Shown: positions 11,528 through 25,000, counted from the first letter of the stretch. The stretch is 64,000 bases of DNA from Cycas panzhihuaensis (GCA_023213395.1 CM041465.1:2170001-2234000); one strand, 5' to 3'. Program-made: numbers and translations. Notes: generated by a model not told the origin, from the sequence alone.

Positions 11528-12625
11528 ATGACATCTAGTTTTGGGAATATGATTATTCCTAAGTTTGATGGAAATAATTTTCTTAACTGGAGTAGGAGAA
11601 TGAGGCCCATCCTCATAGCAAATGAAATGTGGGATATAGTGAGAAATGGTTACAATGACTTAGGATCAAACCCAACTGATATTGAAAAAGCTACATACAA
11701 AGAAAATATCAAAAAAGATAATGAAGCCTTAGCCCTTATCTTTTGCGCTTTGAAGATCATGTTTTCCGCATGCTAGTGAATCCATTAAGTCCAAAGAGGC
11801 TTGGGATACTTTACGACTTATATCTGAAGGGGTCTGCGTCCTCTAAACTACAAAACTTAAGAAGTAAGTTTGAAAATTTACGATGATGCCTCATGAATCA
11901 ATAATCGAATTTATGACCAAGATTCAAGACATAGTTAACCAAATGAGGTCCCTTGGGGATACCTTAACCGAACAAAGAGTTGTTGAACGAATCCTTCGAT
12001 GTGTAGGAGCCGTTAGACGCTTTGAAATTGTAGCTACAAGTATTAGTGTATCTAAAGACCTAAGTACCCTCAAAATAGAACAACTTCTCGCTATGCTCAT
12101 GTCCATAGAAGAGCAACAAGCTGCCAATGAAACCTTAGAACATGCCTTTGCTACAAAGGCCAACATTCAATCTAATCCTCAAGATAGCACTTTAAAACAA
12201 AATGAATCTCCTCTAAGGAGAAAAGATGAAAACCCTAGAACTGAACCTAGACAAAATCCTCCACGATACCAAGCTCCTCATAATAGACAAGGACGACCCC
12301 ACAACATGAAAACTCTCCAAGACATTCGAACACTCAAAGAAACCCTAACCAACAAAGACAAGTTGAAAATCATTCTTGTTGTCCACATTGTCATGGGAAC
12401 CCACCACCTTCTACCACACCTCAAAACTATCGTGACCAACCAAGAAATACTCATACTCAATTCTATGAGGAAAGGGGGAGACCTCTCAACTTTGATTACT
12501 CTTCACCAAGGAATCAAAATCTTAGTTATGGAAAAAGAGATCAACTATATTACACTTATTGTCGTAGAAATGGTCACACTGAAGATAAGTATTTTTCAAA
12601 ACATGGATCACCCTCTAGAGGACAT
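11528..12625 (+). pseudogene. Element C gag (frameshifted)
   Basis: Gag starts with ATG at 11528 (MTSSFGNMIIPKFDGNNFLNW), the typical copia gag opening. The frame breaks near 11776 and resumes in another frame at about 11883 (IIEFMTKIQDIVNQMRSLGD, then RILRCVGAVRRFEIVATS and MLMSIEEQQ). A second break lies near 12300. A zinc knuckle follows near 12550-12594 (Y-T-Y-C-RRNGH-TEDKY). Two of the usual C-C-H-C residues are tyrosine, each explained by G-to-A change of a Cys codon. The product would be the nucleocapsid and capsid of the virus-like particle. Inactive in this copy. Confidence 0.85.
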
Positions 12626-12955
12626 GTGTCAAACACATCTAAAATCAACAATAGGTTATTTCTATCTAGTTTTTCAAACCAGGAAGAAGAGGATGATAGT
12701 TGGTACATTGACTCCGGTTGTTCCACCCACATGACCCATAGAGAACAATTATTTCAAACTTTGGATACAAATAAGAAAGGGTCTATTATGTTTGGAGACA
12801 ACACTTCTCACCAAGCGATTGTAAAGCGGAACATTGCCTTATTGACTGATAGTGGTGAATACAAATACTTAAATGATGTTCTATATGTCCCTGCTCTAAG
12901 GAAAAACTTATTATCAGAGGATGATGATGGGACAAGACTATACAATAATTTTTGA
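12626..12955 (+). pseudogene. Element C protease region
   Basis: The frame reads DDSWYIDSGCSTHMTH, the copia aspartic protease with its DSG active site near 12708, then ITFGDN-like (MFGDNTSHQAIVKRN) and LNDVLYVPALRKNLLS. Length and order fit a copia protease. The frame shifts near 12920, just after the protease, breaking the link to integrase. The start at 12626 is only the first Met in this frame; in the intact polyprotein it would be fused to gag. Confidence 0.85.
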
Positions 12956-13013
12956 CAACGGAACGCGTCATTAAAGACAAACGACAAAATGAAGCTATTG
13001 TTGCTGGGGTATC

Positions 13014-13920
13014 ATGACTAAAGATCGTTTATTTAAACTTACTATCACCCCCTCAGAAACATATGCCCTTAGAACCACAAATACTATGGATAGTGACCTA
13101 TGGCATCGACGTTTCGGTCACCTTAATTATACAAGTTTAGCCCTTATGAAAAGATTAGATATGGTTAATGGCTTACCCCCTATTGATGTTAACAAAGAGT
13201 TGTGTGAGGGATGCCTCCTTGGAAAACATCATAGAGAAAGTTTTCCAGACTTTAGCCATCGGACATCTGCCCCTCTTCAACTCGTATACACAGATATTTG
13301 TGGCCCAATGGCCACTGCCGGCGTGGAAGGTGCCAAATATTTCCTTACATTTATTGATGACTTTACAAGAAAGACTTGGGTGTTCTTTCTCAAATACAAA
13401 TCTGATGCTTTTGACCACTTTGTTGACTTCAAAACCTTCGTTGAGCTTATTAAAGTGGATACCATATCCTCTCCTTAAGATCGGATAATGGGGAGAATTT
13501 ACCTCTAATATCTTCAAGGATTCTCGTATCCAACATGGGATTAGGCGACAACATACCAACCCCTACACCCCACAACAAAATGGTGTAGCCGAAAGGAAAA
13601 ACAGAACTATAGTAGAAATGGCACGTTGTATGCTTAAAGATAAAAACTTAGGCCATGAATTTTGGGCTGAAGTACCCATACCGCAGCCTATTTACTTAAT
13701 CGATGTTCCACAAAAGTCATTAGAGGAAGACACGGAAGAAGCATGGACGGGTTATAAACCTAGTATCCGTCACCTTAAGGTATTTGGCCATTTAGCCTAT
13801 GCCCACATCCCTGACCAAAGAAGAACCAAATTAGATGATCATAGTGTAAAATGTATCTTTATTGGATATAGTGAATCATCAAGATCTTACAAAGTTTATG
13901 ATCCCAAATCCTGAAAAGTT
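13014..13920 (+). pseudogene. Element C integrase (frameshifted)
   Basis: The HHCC zinc-binding domain is visible at about 13100-13230 (LWHRRFGHLN ... CEGCLLGKH). The core follows: first catalytic Asp in YTDICGPM (about 13290), second in RSDNGEN (about 13485), and Glu in QQNGVAERKNRTI (about 13590). The open frame stops near 13478, and the two last catalytic parts are in shifted frames. After the core comes HLKVFGHLAYAHIP and CIFIGYSESSRSYKVYDP, the conserved post-integrase region. All three catalytic residues are still coded, but frameshifts prevent a continuous protein. Confidence 0.88.
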
Positions 13921-14239
13921 ATACTAAGTAGGGATGTCAAATTTCAAGAAGACACCTACTATCAAAATAATCACGAACAACAAAAGGACATTCCTATTAA
14001 GTTTAATGCATCAAATACATCTAAATATGTGCCACCTATATGGAGAAACTCTCCGGAAACTCCTAGGGAAACAACATCCCCTCAACCACCATCACAACCT
14101 CTACCTAAATGGGTTCAACGCAATCATGACTTAGGAAATATATTAGATAACAATCGAAGATCTACACGTTCACACAAAGTTAACTTTGCTCTAATGAGTA
14201 AGTTACTTGAAAGTCATGAGCCTCAAACATTTGGTGAGG

Positions 14240-15700
14240 CTAATCAACATGAGTCTTGGCAAAAGCCATGCAAGAGGAATATAAATCTATCGTTAAAAAT
14301 GATACTTGGGAACTTGTAGACTTACCACCAAGAAAGAAAGCCATTGGAACCAAATGGGTTTATAAGACTAAGTTCCACTCTGATGGATCAATTGATAAAT
14401 ATAAAGCTTGTTTAGTTGCCAAAGGATATGCCCAAAAGAAGGCATAGACTATACCAAACATTTGCCCGATTGCTAGAATGGAATCGATTCGCATGATAAT
14501 AAGTTTAGCAGCTCAAATGGGTTGGCCTGTTTATCAAATGGACGAAAAGTGCCTTTTAAATGGTTATATACAAGAAGATATCTATGTCTCTCAACCCCTG
14601 CTTTTGAAGTCAGGGGGGAAGAAAACAAAGTGTATAAGTTAAAGAAAGCATTATATGGTCTAAAACAAGCACCTAGGGCTTGGTATTCCTGTATAGACAC
14701 ATATCTTAAAGATCAAGGGTTTGAAAGATCTCAAGCAGATCCAAACCTATACACTAAAATTAAAGGAGATTCGATATTGATCGTAGGACTTTATGTAGAC
14801 GACTTAATTTATACCGGAAATGACTCCCAACTCTTAAGTCAATTTAAAGAAGCTATGTGTAAGGAATTCGAAATGACAGACTTAGGTCTTATGCACTACT
14901 TCCTAGGATTGGAAGTGTGGCAAGATAAACAAGGAATATTTATATCTCAACATAAATATATACTAGACCTTCTACAAAGATTTAATATGACAAATCAGAA
15001 ACCATTATCAATACCGGCAGAATTGGAATTAAACTCTCTAAGACAGATGACTCAACCTCGCTTGATCCCACTCACTATAGACAATTGATTGGTAGCCTAC
15101 TTTATTTAACCTCTACTCGACCGATATAACATATTAGTAAGTGTTGTATCTAGATTTATGCAGGATCCAAAGACATCCCATTGGCAAGCTGCTAAAAGAA
15201 TCCTCAGATACCTTAAAGGGACTTCAAACTTTGGACTATACTACAAACCTACATCCGAGTTTCGCTTAATGTTACAGATTGATTAATGGTGATATTGATG
15301 ATAGAAAATCTACTTCCGGTTATGCATTTAGTATGGGATCAGCAGCAGTAGCTTGGAGTTCAAAGAAACAAAATACCGTGTCCTTATCCACAGCCGAAGC
15401 AGAATATAAAGCCGCAGTGTTAGGTGCCTGTGAATCAATCTGGTTAAGAAGACTCTTACAGGATTTTCAAATTAAACAGCAAGGCCCCACTAAAATTTGG
15501 TGTGACAATCAGAGCGCTATTCAAATGACCAAAAATCCAGTCTTCTTCCACTAACAAAGCACATTGAAACTCAATACCACTTTATTCGGAACTTGTACAA
15601 GAGTAAGATAGAGTTGACTTATCAGAGTAATCAAGATCAAACAATGGATATTTTTACAAAGGCCTTGGGAAAATCAAGTTTGAAAAGTTCGAGATGATTT
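14240..15700 (+). pseudogene. Element C reverse transcriptase and RNase H (frameshifted)
   Basis: RT begins with AMQEEYKSIVKNDTWELVDLP and IGTKWVYKTKFHSDGSIDKYKA near 14256-14420. A small deletion around 14440 shifts the frame. The best-preserved part is 14522-15088, with LKKALYGLKQAPRAWY and an intact YVDD active site at 14792-14803, then YFLGLEV. RNase H follows at about 15270-15554 ([38 protein letters not shown]). The segment expected to carry its first aspartate is damaged near 15280. The frame closes at 15552, and the remaining HIETQYHFIR-like part is in a shifted frame. Recently active family, inactive copy. Confidence 0.9.
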
Positions 15701-15732
15701 AGGAGTCATACACATTGGGCTTATGGGGAGAA

Positions 15733-16066
15733 TGTTGGGAATAATCCCAATGTTTGTGCACTAGAGCTTAGGGCCCCTCAAAGCCACCTTTGAGGGCCCC
15801 TAGGGCACCTTGAACCGCTCACAGCCCACTCGGACCGACCACTCACGTGAGGTACGTATTTACCGTTATTTATTTTTTATATTTTTTCAAACTAACCTTA
15901 ATTGTTGTGCAGCTAGGGTGATGGCGCCCGACGCCTCCCCGAATCTCTATTTAAGGGTTGGGAATACCTCCCTGGTGTTTATTAACACGGCCACTCTTTC
16001 GGAAATCGCCGTTGTACTCAAGATGAAAGTCGCGTGATGTCCTGCTCTGCTCCTCCGGCTCCATCA
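15733..16066 (+). repeat. 3' LTR of element C
   Basis: It begins TGTTGGGAATAATCCCAATG after the purine-rich TTATGGGGAGAA, ends CTCCATCA, and is followed by the GAAAT target duplication. It is the same length as the 5' LTR within one base. Confidence 0.95.
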
Positions 16067-16071
16067 GAAAT

Positions 16072-17859
16072 AAAGATGTATATGTGGGATTGCAAGAGAG
16101 CAAGGGTATTCATAGATTGTAGAAATATAAGAGTTTATAACTACAATAGGTTCTGATTTGGATGAGAGACATAGTGGCCTAGAACAACATCAAATCCAAA
16201 TATCCTAAAAGATGCAAATGATCTAGATCCAAACTACTAAATAATAGGTAAAAATGAGACTATCAAATGACATATCCTACATGCCAAGGTGTTGTTATTA
16301 GATGGGATAATAAGATTTTGCTTTAGCTTTAGATTTTATACTTGAATATGTAGTATAGTGTCAATTGGGATTTAAACATTAAAGGTTATTGGTGGTTTAA
16401 AACTAAGTTCCAAAGTCACTAAATAGCCCGTCTAACCTAGACCTGAACTACCATGTGGTAGGTATGGACAAGATCATCACATGACTTTCTCTAGATGCCA
16501 AGGTGGTGGGATATGATGGTAATTATTAGGGAGAATGATGTGTTAGGGTGAATGCCCTATTTACTTAGGTGACTTTTAAGGAGTGGATAGATCATACAAT
16601 CTCCCAACCAATTGAGGGATATAAGGAGGAATTCTAAAATTAGTAGTCCTTGAACAAATATATAGCACAAGGGTGATTGATAATAGACTTTAAATATAGA
16701 TGGGAGTGAAAAGATGGTGAGAGAGTAAAGAGGAAACCAAGGATCAAGTACCAAGACTAAATGATTAAAACTCAACTAAAAGTGTGGCAAGAGTAGAGTT
16801 AGTTCTTATCAACTATAATAAACAAGTGTGGAACATGATGAAAGATGACTATAAACAAAAGAGAGTGAAACTAGCATGAAAATAGAGGAGTTGACTTAAT
16901 ACCAACCAAACTTAGGTAATTTTAAAAGGAAAAATAAGGACTTGTAAATAAGGGTATATAAACCTTAAAAACTTATAGTAAATTATTGAGCTAGAGTGAA
17001 TGAGTAATGGGACCTATAAAACACCATAAAACATAAGTAAAACTAGAATTAGATGAAACAAGAGATAACAAAAGAAGCAAGAGATAAACAATACAGACTT
17101 TTTTTTTTCATTATGTTTACTAGCAAGTAGGAGTGAGATTAAGAGTGAGAGTGCCTTTATTTGATGAGCATGGGGGAAGGTTTAATAGATTATGCTTTTG
17201 CTAGAGTGTATCGTAGTTTTAGGCTCATTACAAAGTGTAAAAGCTCTAAAAAGAAGGCTTTAGATGAATGGATAGTGGAGATGTTGAATCATAAATTAGA
17301 GGGAAATAACACAAGAGGATTAAGCATACCACCCTTGCAAGTTTAAAGTTAGTTGGTTTTCCATGTAACTAATGTCACCAAGTGAAATAATCAACATGAA
17401 TTTATGAGGGTGGAGGATTTGAATTACATGGACTATCCTGTTGAGGAATTAAATATAACTTAGAAAGAACATACCTAAGAAGAGTCATAGGAGTACTTAT
17501 CATTATCATATCACCTTGACTAACTAATACTCATATGATAGTTCTTAAAAGGGGAATTATCACTTAGCAAATAGACCCTAGGAATGCATTTGGAAAGTAA
17601 TGAATTTCTAGGTTATGTTGGATTCTCTCTTGGTTGTTCCTATGCGAAAATATTTTAGGATCCTTAACCCTACTAAAGCCCTCCTTGGCCCTTGATTCTC
17701 ATAGGAGACTATTCAACTATATAGTTCTTTCTATCCTAAGGTTTGTTTTTCCTAAATATCTATAATTTTAAGGCTTCCTTTTCATGGCTCAAGCTACCTC
17801 ATATTCTTAGGAGGGTGTGAAGATTGTGTGCCTCTAAGCATTGAGCTTAAGAGGAAAGA
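16072..17859. other. AT-rich stretch without recognisable gene
   Basis: It continues 5105-7888 across the element C insertion. No domain is recognised in any frame. By position it would be sequence downstream (minus strand) of the M0 integrase. Confidence 0.4.
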
Positions 17860-18215
17860 TTATAATTTAGGATTATTGTAGAGCATAAATAGTTTCTCCT
17901 CATTTAGGAGTAATTCATAATTTAAGCTAATTATAGAGTGAGGAAGGAATGGGATAAGTAGAATATAGATAAAGGAACTAAGAGTTAATAAACTCTCAAG
18001 TTTACTCCCATCTATTATTGAAATGTAGTTAGCTCTATTGTTAAGATCCTCGATCACTAGATAGGGCCCAATCCACTTTGGGCACATATTTATGTTATCT
18101 CTTATGAAGGTATTTGATCTTTGAGACCTTATCATCTACTTTAAACTTATGGGATCAAAGATTTCTATCATAAGCAACCTAGGCATTTTTATTCAAAGAG
18201 ATGAGGATTTGATAG
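17860..18215 (-). pseudogene. Integrase C-terminal remnant of Tat-like gypsy element M0
   Basis: On the minus strand two frames together give VAYDRNL-stop-SHKFKVDDKV followed by MCPKWIGPYLVIEDLNNRAN and SIIDGSKLESLL. This parallels the integrase end of element A (TYDKRLHSHPLFLGDHV ... FKPRWVGPFIIIESLGNGAY ... LEGLEFEKAVNGKF). The match is direct in order and spacing. The remnant is cut at 18215 by the left edge of the M1 LTR, so the rest of M0 pol should lie on the far side of M1, outside the window. A frameshift and stops mean it is not functional. Confidence 0.75.
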
Positions 18216-20197
18216 TGTTATAAGTTAGGGGGCCTAATTGAACAAGTTGATTAAAAAATGAGACTTTTAAAGTAATTTAGTTTAATAAAGACTTTTAACC
18301 CTATTTTAGAAAATATGGATGTTTTCTCTAGGTTTAAAATTAGAAGGTTTAAGGTATAAGCTACAAAGTGCTTATTTGATATATATATATTTTTTTAATA
18401 TCAAAAATAAAAATATTTTAAATTAAAGAAAATAAAATACAATAAATAAACCAAAATCAAAATTTCTGTTTTGTTAGGAAGAAGATAAATTAGTCTCTTA
18501 TTTAGTAAGGGGCATGTTGAAGGAAAGTTTTCTTTAATCAACATCATATGGCTTCTTACTCTTCTATCCTTTCTAAGTTTTAAGTCAAAGAGGGGGTCCT
18601 AACCTAGACCTCTAGCCCACCCAAAAGGAGAAAACTATGTCAAAGTATACTAAAGCTTAAGAGGATTGATGAGTGCAAGGATCCAAGAGAGGTCAGACCC
18701 TAGATTAATGACCCTATCATGGGTTAGCCATTAGGGATTCACTCACCCGATGATGGTACACCCATGAAGATGGACAACCTAAGGATGCTCACATATGACT
18801 CTAGTGGACTCTTACACTTAGAGGTATAGAAGAATGAGGAAGCCACTGCTAATCCAAAATGTTATGGTGGACCACTACTTTTGGTATTCAGAACATGATT
18901 GGAAGTAAAATGACTCCCAAAGGAGGGAGAGTCTAATATGTTAGAAAGATGAAGGCCTGATTAATTAGAGACTCCCTCACAATGGGATGTATTTGATTCT
19001 AAGGAAAGGATGGGGTTGATATACCATGGGTATCTGAACCCAATCAATCAATGAGGTCTTAACAAATAGAAGTAGGTATGTCCTAAGGGTATCAATAAGA
19101 AGGCAACCTTAAATGCAAATCTATATGCAACTTTATATTTACATATGAAGGTAATCAAAACATAAATCAAAGTAATTTAAGCCTATTGCAATGTGAATGT
19201 GTATCCTAATGTAAGCTAAATACTCTCTGATTTACAAATATAACACTAAGTGCTCTTTTTATTTTTCTTTTCTTCTTTTTAAAAGGAAATGAATTAAAAC
19301 CTAGAGAAATTAAAAGAGTTCTTTTGTTGTACTTATGATTATCCTGGGGTTTTTCCTCACTTTTAGAAAAAGAGAAAGAACTTGAATAATTTGTAAAAGA
19401 AAAGAAGAAATAGAAAATAAAGAAGATTACCTAGTGATGTAGTCCTTAATTGCCTTTAAATGGTACCATGTCTTATAACTAGGGATATGAAAGAGAGAGA
19501 TAAGTATTCTAACTAATGGAAAGAAAATCAACCATAGAAAGACTCTTCAATAGGTTGACAAAAATGAAATTAAGGAAGAAAGCCATTTGAGATCTTTCTT
19601 TTTACCACTTTGTAATAAAGATAACAAATAAAAGAGAGAACTTAAATAATACATAAATTTACCTAAAAAGGACTACTTGTAGAAAGAGAAAAGTACCTCA
19701 AATTAGTGTCCTTAGCCTATAACATATTCTTAAGCCTATCTCTCAATCTAGTTAAAAGAAAAAAAGGAATGATAAGAGAAAAGGGGTTGAGGGGGAGTTA
19801 AGATTAAGAAGAAAAAGAAGAGAAAGGAGTGAGGAAATGAAGGAATATAAGAGAAGAAGGAGAGCACAAAGAAGAAGGTGGCTTCAACTCCAACTCTTAA
19901 TGGCTTCTTAAACTTGGAAGACATGCGACATAACTTGAACGTAAAGACTCTTCAAAACCTAGACAATAAGCTTCCTTAATCTCTTTCTCCAAATCTTCTC
20001 AAGGCTTATCTCTAATGATGTAAACCTATAAAAGTGAAATATAGGATTCTATAGAACATTCCTAAATGCAACATGATCAGAAGTTCCCTTCCTAATCTCC
20101 CTAACTTAGTTGTAAGTTCTAAAATACTACTTCTAAGATATAAGTTCTCCTCTCTAGCTTCTCCTTTTTAAGATTCTTGATATTATGGGAGAGTTCC

Positions 20198-20207
20198 CTA
20201 TTTATAG
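20198..20207 (-). promoter_or_regulatory. TATA box in M1 LTR
   Basis: The minus strand reads GGCTATAAATAGGG here, a good plant TATA box about 850 bases into the LTR. This is similar to the position of TATTTAAG in the A/B LTR (about 650). Confidence 0.55.
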
Positions 20208-20337
20208 CCTAAGATGGTGGGCAAAACTAGATGCGAATCCAAGGGAAAGAGGAGTAGTGTACCCATGAGGAAGAAACTCCAATGATAAAAATGGTGGCTT
20301 GTCATTGGTAATTTCTTTCTTTTTTATGGGAAGAAAG

Positions 20338-20665
20338 TTAAAAAACATGATAAACATTGAAAAATACAACCACTATTATAAAAAATATGACAAATAACAA
20401 CAAATGTGACAAATGCTATAAAAAATATGGCAAACATTGGAATACATGATAAATGCTACCAAAAATGTGACAAATGATACCAAAAACATGATAAATGGTG
20501 AAAAATGTGACAGATGCTACTAAAAGCATGATAAATAATAAAAAATGTAATAAATGCTACCAAAAAACTTGACAAATGTTGTGACAAATATAATAAATAT
20601 TGTAAAAAAATATGATAAATATTACAAAAAATATAACAAATATTGTAAAAAATGCGATGAATGTT
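20338..20665 (-). repeat. Degenerate ~22-bp tandem array in the M1 LTR upstream region
   Basis: About fifteen imperfect units of the type TGACAAATGCTACCAAAAACA (plus strand) run head to tail. They lie 130-460 bases upstream of the minus-strand TATA box, inside the LTR U3. Confidence 0.7.
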
Positions 20666-21054
20666 TTTCGAGCAAAAGTAAAGATTTTTTTGCTATAATT
20701 TAAAGAATCCAAAAAGGAAAGGCATCGCAAAATAATAATTTAGTCCAATAAAGAGTTAGTCAAGTCATTAGAGGGACAATTGAAGAGAAAATAATGTCAT
20801 ACAGTCAGTAACTGGATGAATAAGATGAATGAATTAGGAGCACTTCAAGTGGGCCTTAATTCATTGGACACAATAATGATTCTTTTAATCATTGATAGTA
20901 TAAGTCAAGCATAATCATAATTAGTATGATTTCATGTAGTTATAATACTAAGCAACCTTTATACTACCATATCGTCAAGCAACTAAATCCTAGCAATAAA
21001 TAAAAGGAAAGAGACTTGGCCGTTATCTGGAGAAGGATATAGTTGATTGAAACA

Positions 21055-21070
21055 TTTAGCCCTTTGGCAA
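21055..21070 (-). other. Polypurine tract of M1
   Basis: The minus strand reads TTGCCAAAGGGCTAAA immediately before the 3' LTR start. It aligns with TTACCAAGGGGGCAG of element A. The tract is partly eroded. Confidence 0.6.
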
Positions 21071-21384
21071 TGGAAGCACCATAAATGGTATTAAAGTAGG
21101 ATGGTTAATATTACTAACCTTGTCAATACCAAGTTATTCAAGAACTTAGCCTACCTAGGATGTTTGTTAAGTTGTTAAAATATACGTGAAGATGGTGGTG
21201 GTGAGCGAGATAGGTGACTTGGACAAGGTAGGTAAAATTGATTTTGTTGAGATAACTTACAATTACCTTTCTACATATAAAGCTTTTAGGTTTTTTTACT
21301 TTTTTGTATTATTATTATTATTATTTGGTATTTTTAATTTTTAGTATGAAAAAGAGTTTATATATAAGAAAGTATTCATCATAG

Positions 21385-21679
21385 TTTTACCTCATTAATG
21401 TTTTCCATTCAGAGGACCTATCATAGTTTAACCTTATTAACAATTAATTTTTAGAGGATGTGTCTACCATAGTTTATACTAATTAGTAAAGTGTATTTTT
21501 AGAGTTGTATTTTATTCTTATTGTGGAGAGGTAAATCCATTATTAGGGATGGATGTAGCTACCATAGTTTATTCTTATTAGTAGGTGTATTTTTAGAGTT
21601 ATAGTTTATTCTTATTATAGAGAAGTGAATCTATTATTAGGGATGGATGTGACTAACATAGTTTATACATATTAGTAGG
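21385..21679 (-). repeat. 94-bp minisatellite of M1, part left of D
   Basis: Units with the landmarks GTGTATTTTTAGAG, ATAGTTTAT, GGATGGATGTG and CATAGTTTATAC...TTAGTAGG start at 21491, 21585 and 21679, a period of 94 bases, with a more eroded unit further left. The array is cut by element D in the middle of a unit. Confidence 0.85.
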
Positions 21680-22002
21680 TGTTAGAGAACACAACTAAAA
21701 CAAACAAGGTTAATAGGATCTTTCACATGAGGTAGATAACAAGCAAAAGCAGATCTCATGGGATACCATACTACCATGGGAAACCCTTAAGGGTGAAAAC
21801 CCACAAATGAATAATATTCACATTATGACAAAATGATATGTTATAAAGATGGACTTTGATCTATATTTATAGATCTAAAGTGCCAAATATAATTACAATT
21901 ACATCCATTAGGTTGCCACAATCGAGACTATTCCTCCACATAATTAGGCATAAAAATAGGAGACCCACTTTACATTAGGTGATATGGATATATTTTCTAA
22001 CA
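21680..22002 (-). repeat. 3' LTR of D
   Basis: It matches 25591-25913 along its whole length, including the palindromic GATCTATATTTATAGATC (a possible TATA region). It begins TGTTAGAGAAC and ends TTTTCTAACA. Confidence 0.9.
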
Positions 22003-25000
22003 TCCCATATTAATGTAAATGTGGGGCAACAAGGATTATCATTAGGAATAAATCCCCTCTTAAGGATAACCTTACCTAACCTAATATGCATGAACGTCGA
22101 TATAGCAATCTTCAATTAGATGTAATGGTGCCATGCCTCGTATGTGTTCAATTCTTTAGAAATACTCCAAAACACCTATAACCATATAACTCTCTCTGCA
22201 TCTGACACTTTGTCTATTCAACTTAGCCATATTCCTCTAATTAAACTAAGACGTTGAGCCATTTAAACCATGTAAATCGCCTATTCAAGTCTTCATTAAG
22301 GAACACTGATATGATACGATACGATACCCAATTAACTAAAACTGCTGAAGTAAGGATCAAAGAGACCAAAAGAAACATAGAGACTGGTGTAAATATCTCA
22401 TCTTACCTTAATCCTTCTTCTTGTTAGAAATCACCTATGCAATAAGCTTCAAACTTACAAATCAACTAGGTTCTTTGCTTCAATACAACTCTCCATTGTG
22501 AATCTATACTTACTAGAATGTTGGTATCTATCTCAAGCTTTGAATGGCATGTTGATCTATGATCTTCCATCATCCTGCAAGTCTTCAACTAACAATGGAA
22601 TATGGCATTACAATCCATGTCTCATCATTTAACAACTCCTCATCATCAATATGTCACTAGATCCTGCTTCTATCTCAAGCACAATGTTAGGCAAACAAAC
22701 CTCCATACCTACTGAATAATGATTCAGAAAAGTGAAGGAATGAAAGATAAAACCTATAACCAAATGATACTCAACATGATATGTCAATGAATTTATAATA
22801 TCTAGACTGATCACAATACATTTCCCCTACATATCACACTATTTGTAAGCTAAAAAACCCATAGGCTTTAAACGCTTGCAATCCTACTGCTGTAATCTTC
22901 GTCTAAGATGCATGCACTTCAATGCACCAAAGGAAATGAATGGAAGGCTTATGACTTGGTCCAAACACAAAACATGAGGGGAAAATATGCTATGAACAGT
23001 CACAACCAGGGGTACCCATACTTGTCCGTTATAGATTCTACCATCAAATCATGGGAGACAAATAAAACATGCACCAACCTCATAATCTGCATCATGATAT
23101 TCACCTGCAATGCAACCTGACAGGTCAACTATACATACCATGACAAAGGCAAAACTTATTTTAAGGCTTCTCATCTTAGACCTTTCCATTCACACTTAAA
23201 TTTCATCAAACACACTATCTTAGTTCCACATCAGACTTGTTCAGATATGCACCCATATTGAACTAGCATCAAACATGCTACAAACCTCATGCTAATAGTC
23301 CAACTAGTAAAGTATAATGGTCCATCATAAATGACAATCATATAGGCAAATTCTGAACCTCATTACCTCATACACATCTGATGAAACTAAACTCAAATGT
23401 ATATCATGAATAAACCATACTCATTTCACTAAATAATCACATAAATCATGAACTTTGTGCAATGATCTATGCCACACTCAAAATAGTAACAGAGTTGGTA
23501 TTAAGTTGCAATAAAGGTATCTCAAACTCATCTTTGCCCTTCTTCACCCAATCTTCTCCCTTACTCTTGCCTTTAAAACCCTACTAAATATGCCCAAAAC
23601 TTGCCATGTAATCACATGTAACAAGAGTATATCATCACTTCATCTAGCCCTTCTTCGCCTATAAACTCCCCATGTAACACACACTTAAGGAGCATAATGT
23701 CACCCCATCTCGCCACCAATGCTCTCTCATGTAACTACATGTAAAAGAGCTTTAATTGTCACCTAATATTTCCCATTAATTCTCTCATACGAATAACACA
23801 CTAAAGAATATACAGTCACCTCTTCACCCATTAAACCTTATCACATAATTATATATAACAAGGGCCATTCACCACTTCACCAAACCATCACACAAAGTTG
23901 CATCATTCACGTCACCATATATCAACATGAAGCCATGCCTTATAAAATATGTTTATGCCACTTTAACAAGGTATATAGATTCATCACAATACCAAAATAA
24001 TATTATTGGAAAGGTATCACTTGATGACAATGTATAAAAATGGCATCAATAAAGCAACTCCAAATATGTTGAGGGTGACCTTATATTATCAAAAAAATAT
24101 GAAACAACTATATAAAATGAAGAAAATATAAAGTTGTAAATCAACTTTATAAAACCCAAAGTGACGAACATTAAAGTGAATCAAAATCAAATACATGGGT
24201 GACTTTATAAAATCAGAATATATCAAATTTAATGTATTGATATGTAATAATAGCCGAACAATGGGCGATCTAGTTAAAGGATGATGCAACACAATATATT
24301 TATCAAATATGATTTATATATATAAATCATGAATAAGACGACGGCTCTAATCAAATGGAGACCAGTTGAGTATTGAAAACATTGACTATATGGCATTATA
24401 CAGTCGATCAAATCAACATGCAATGATCATGCTGGGTGATGCAACAGTCCATATTCAATGGTGACTGAAAATATATTCATAAAGGGAAACAACATAAACA
24501 TGCGACTAAATGTGTAACACGTAGGTGACAAAAATAAAACGATGATAAAGATGCATCACACACATTCATAGGTAATCAACATAGAGGTCATAGGGTTATT
24601 AAAAGAGTATGATAGTGACACCATCACGAGCGAACTGCATATATGATGCATATATAACATCATGTGACTATAATCGATACATCAATTCGCAGGTCATCAT
24701 ACTATACATGAAGGGCTAAGTATGTAAATGCTGGTGCAACAGAGAAATATCAACAGCCCAAACCTCACCAAATTAAATACAATCAATTTGGATGGCTACC
24801 AATATAATCCTCAATTGAGATTATATTCACAAGCTATATGATCATGGCAAACACATAGTGAATAAAACACAGCTGCGTGCATGGCACAAAGGTGTACTAT
24901 ATCATCACCATACACAATAAACATACTACTAATAATATACTATTCATTATCCAAGTTGCAACATGCAATAAGACTATCAAAATATCATCATAGTGACATG

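Larger units (their letters stand above)
7889..16066 (+). mobile_element. Complete Ty1/copia retrotransposon C
   Basis: This is a full-length element of 8178 bp bounded by two LTRs (335 and 334 bp). It is flanked by a perfect 5-bp target duplication, GAAAT at 7884-7888 and 16067-16071. It has a tRNA-iMet primer site, a 3.3-kb leader, gag, protease, integrase, RT and RNase H in copia order, and a purine-rich TTATGGGGAGAA before the 3' LTR. By eye the LTRs differ at roughly ten places (about 3 percent), so it is among the younger insertions here. The coding region has several frameshifts and a few stops, so this copy is not autonomous now. It interrupts the AT-rich M0 remains. Confidence 0.95.
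18216..21054 (-). repeat. 3' LTR of M1
   Basis: On the minus strand it starts TGTTTC at 21054, directly after TTGCCAAAGGGCTAAA, and ends ...CCTAACTTATAACA at 18216, a length of 2839 bp. The start resembles the A/B LTR start (TGTTTCCC after TTACCAAGGGGGCAG) and the length is similar (2.6-2.7 kb), supporting one lineage. It abuts the M0 integrase tail on the left. The flanking GATAG (18211-18215) would be the target duplication, but the matching copy is outside the window. Confidence 0.75.
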
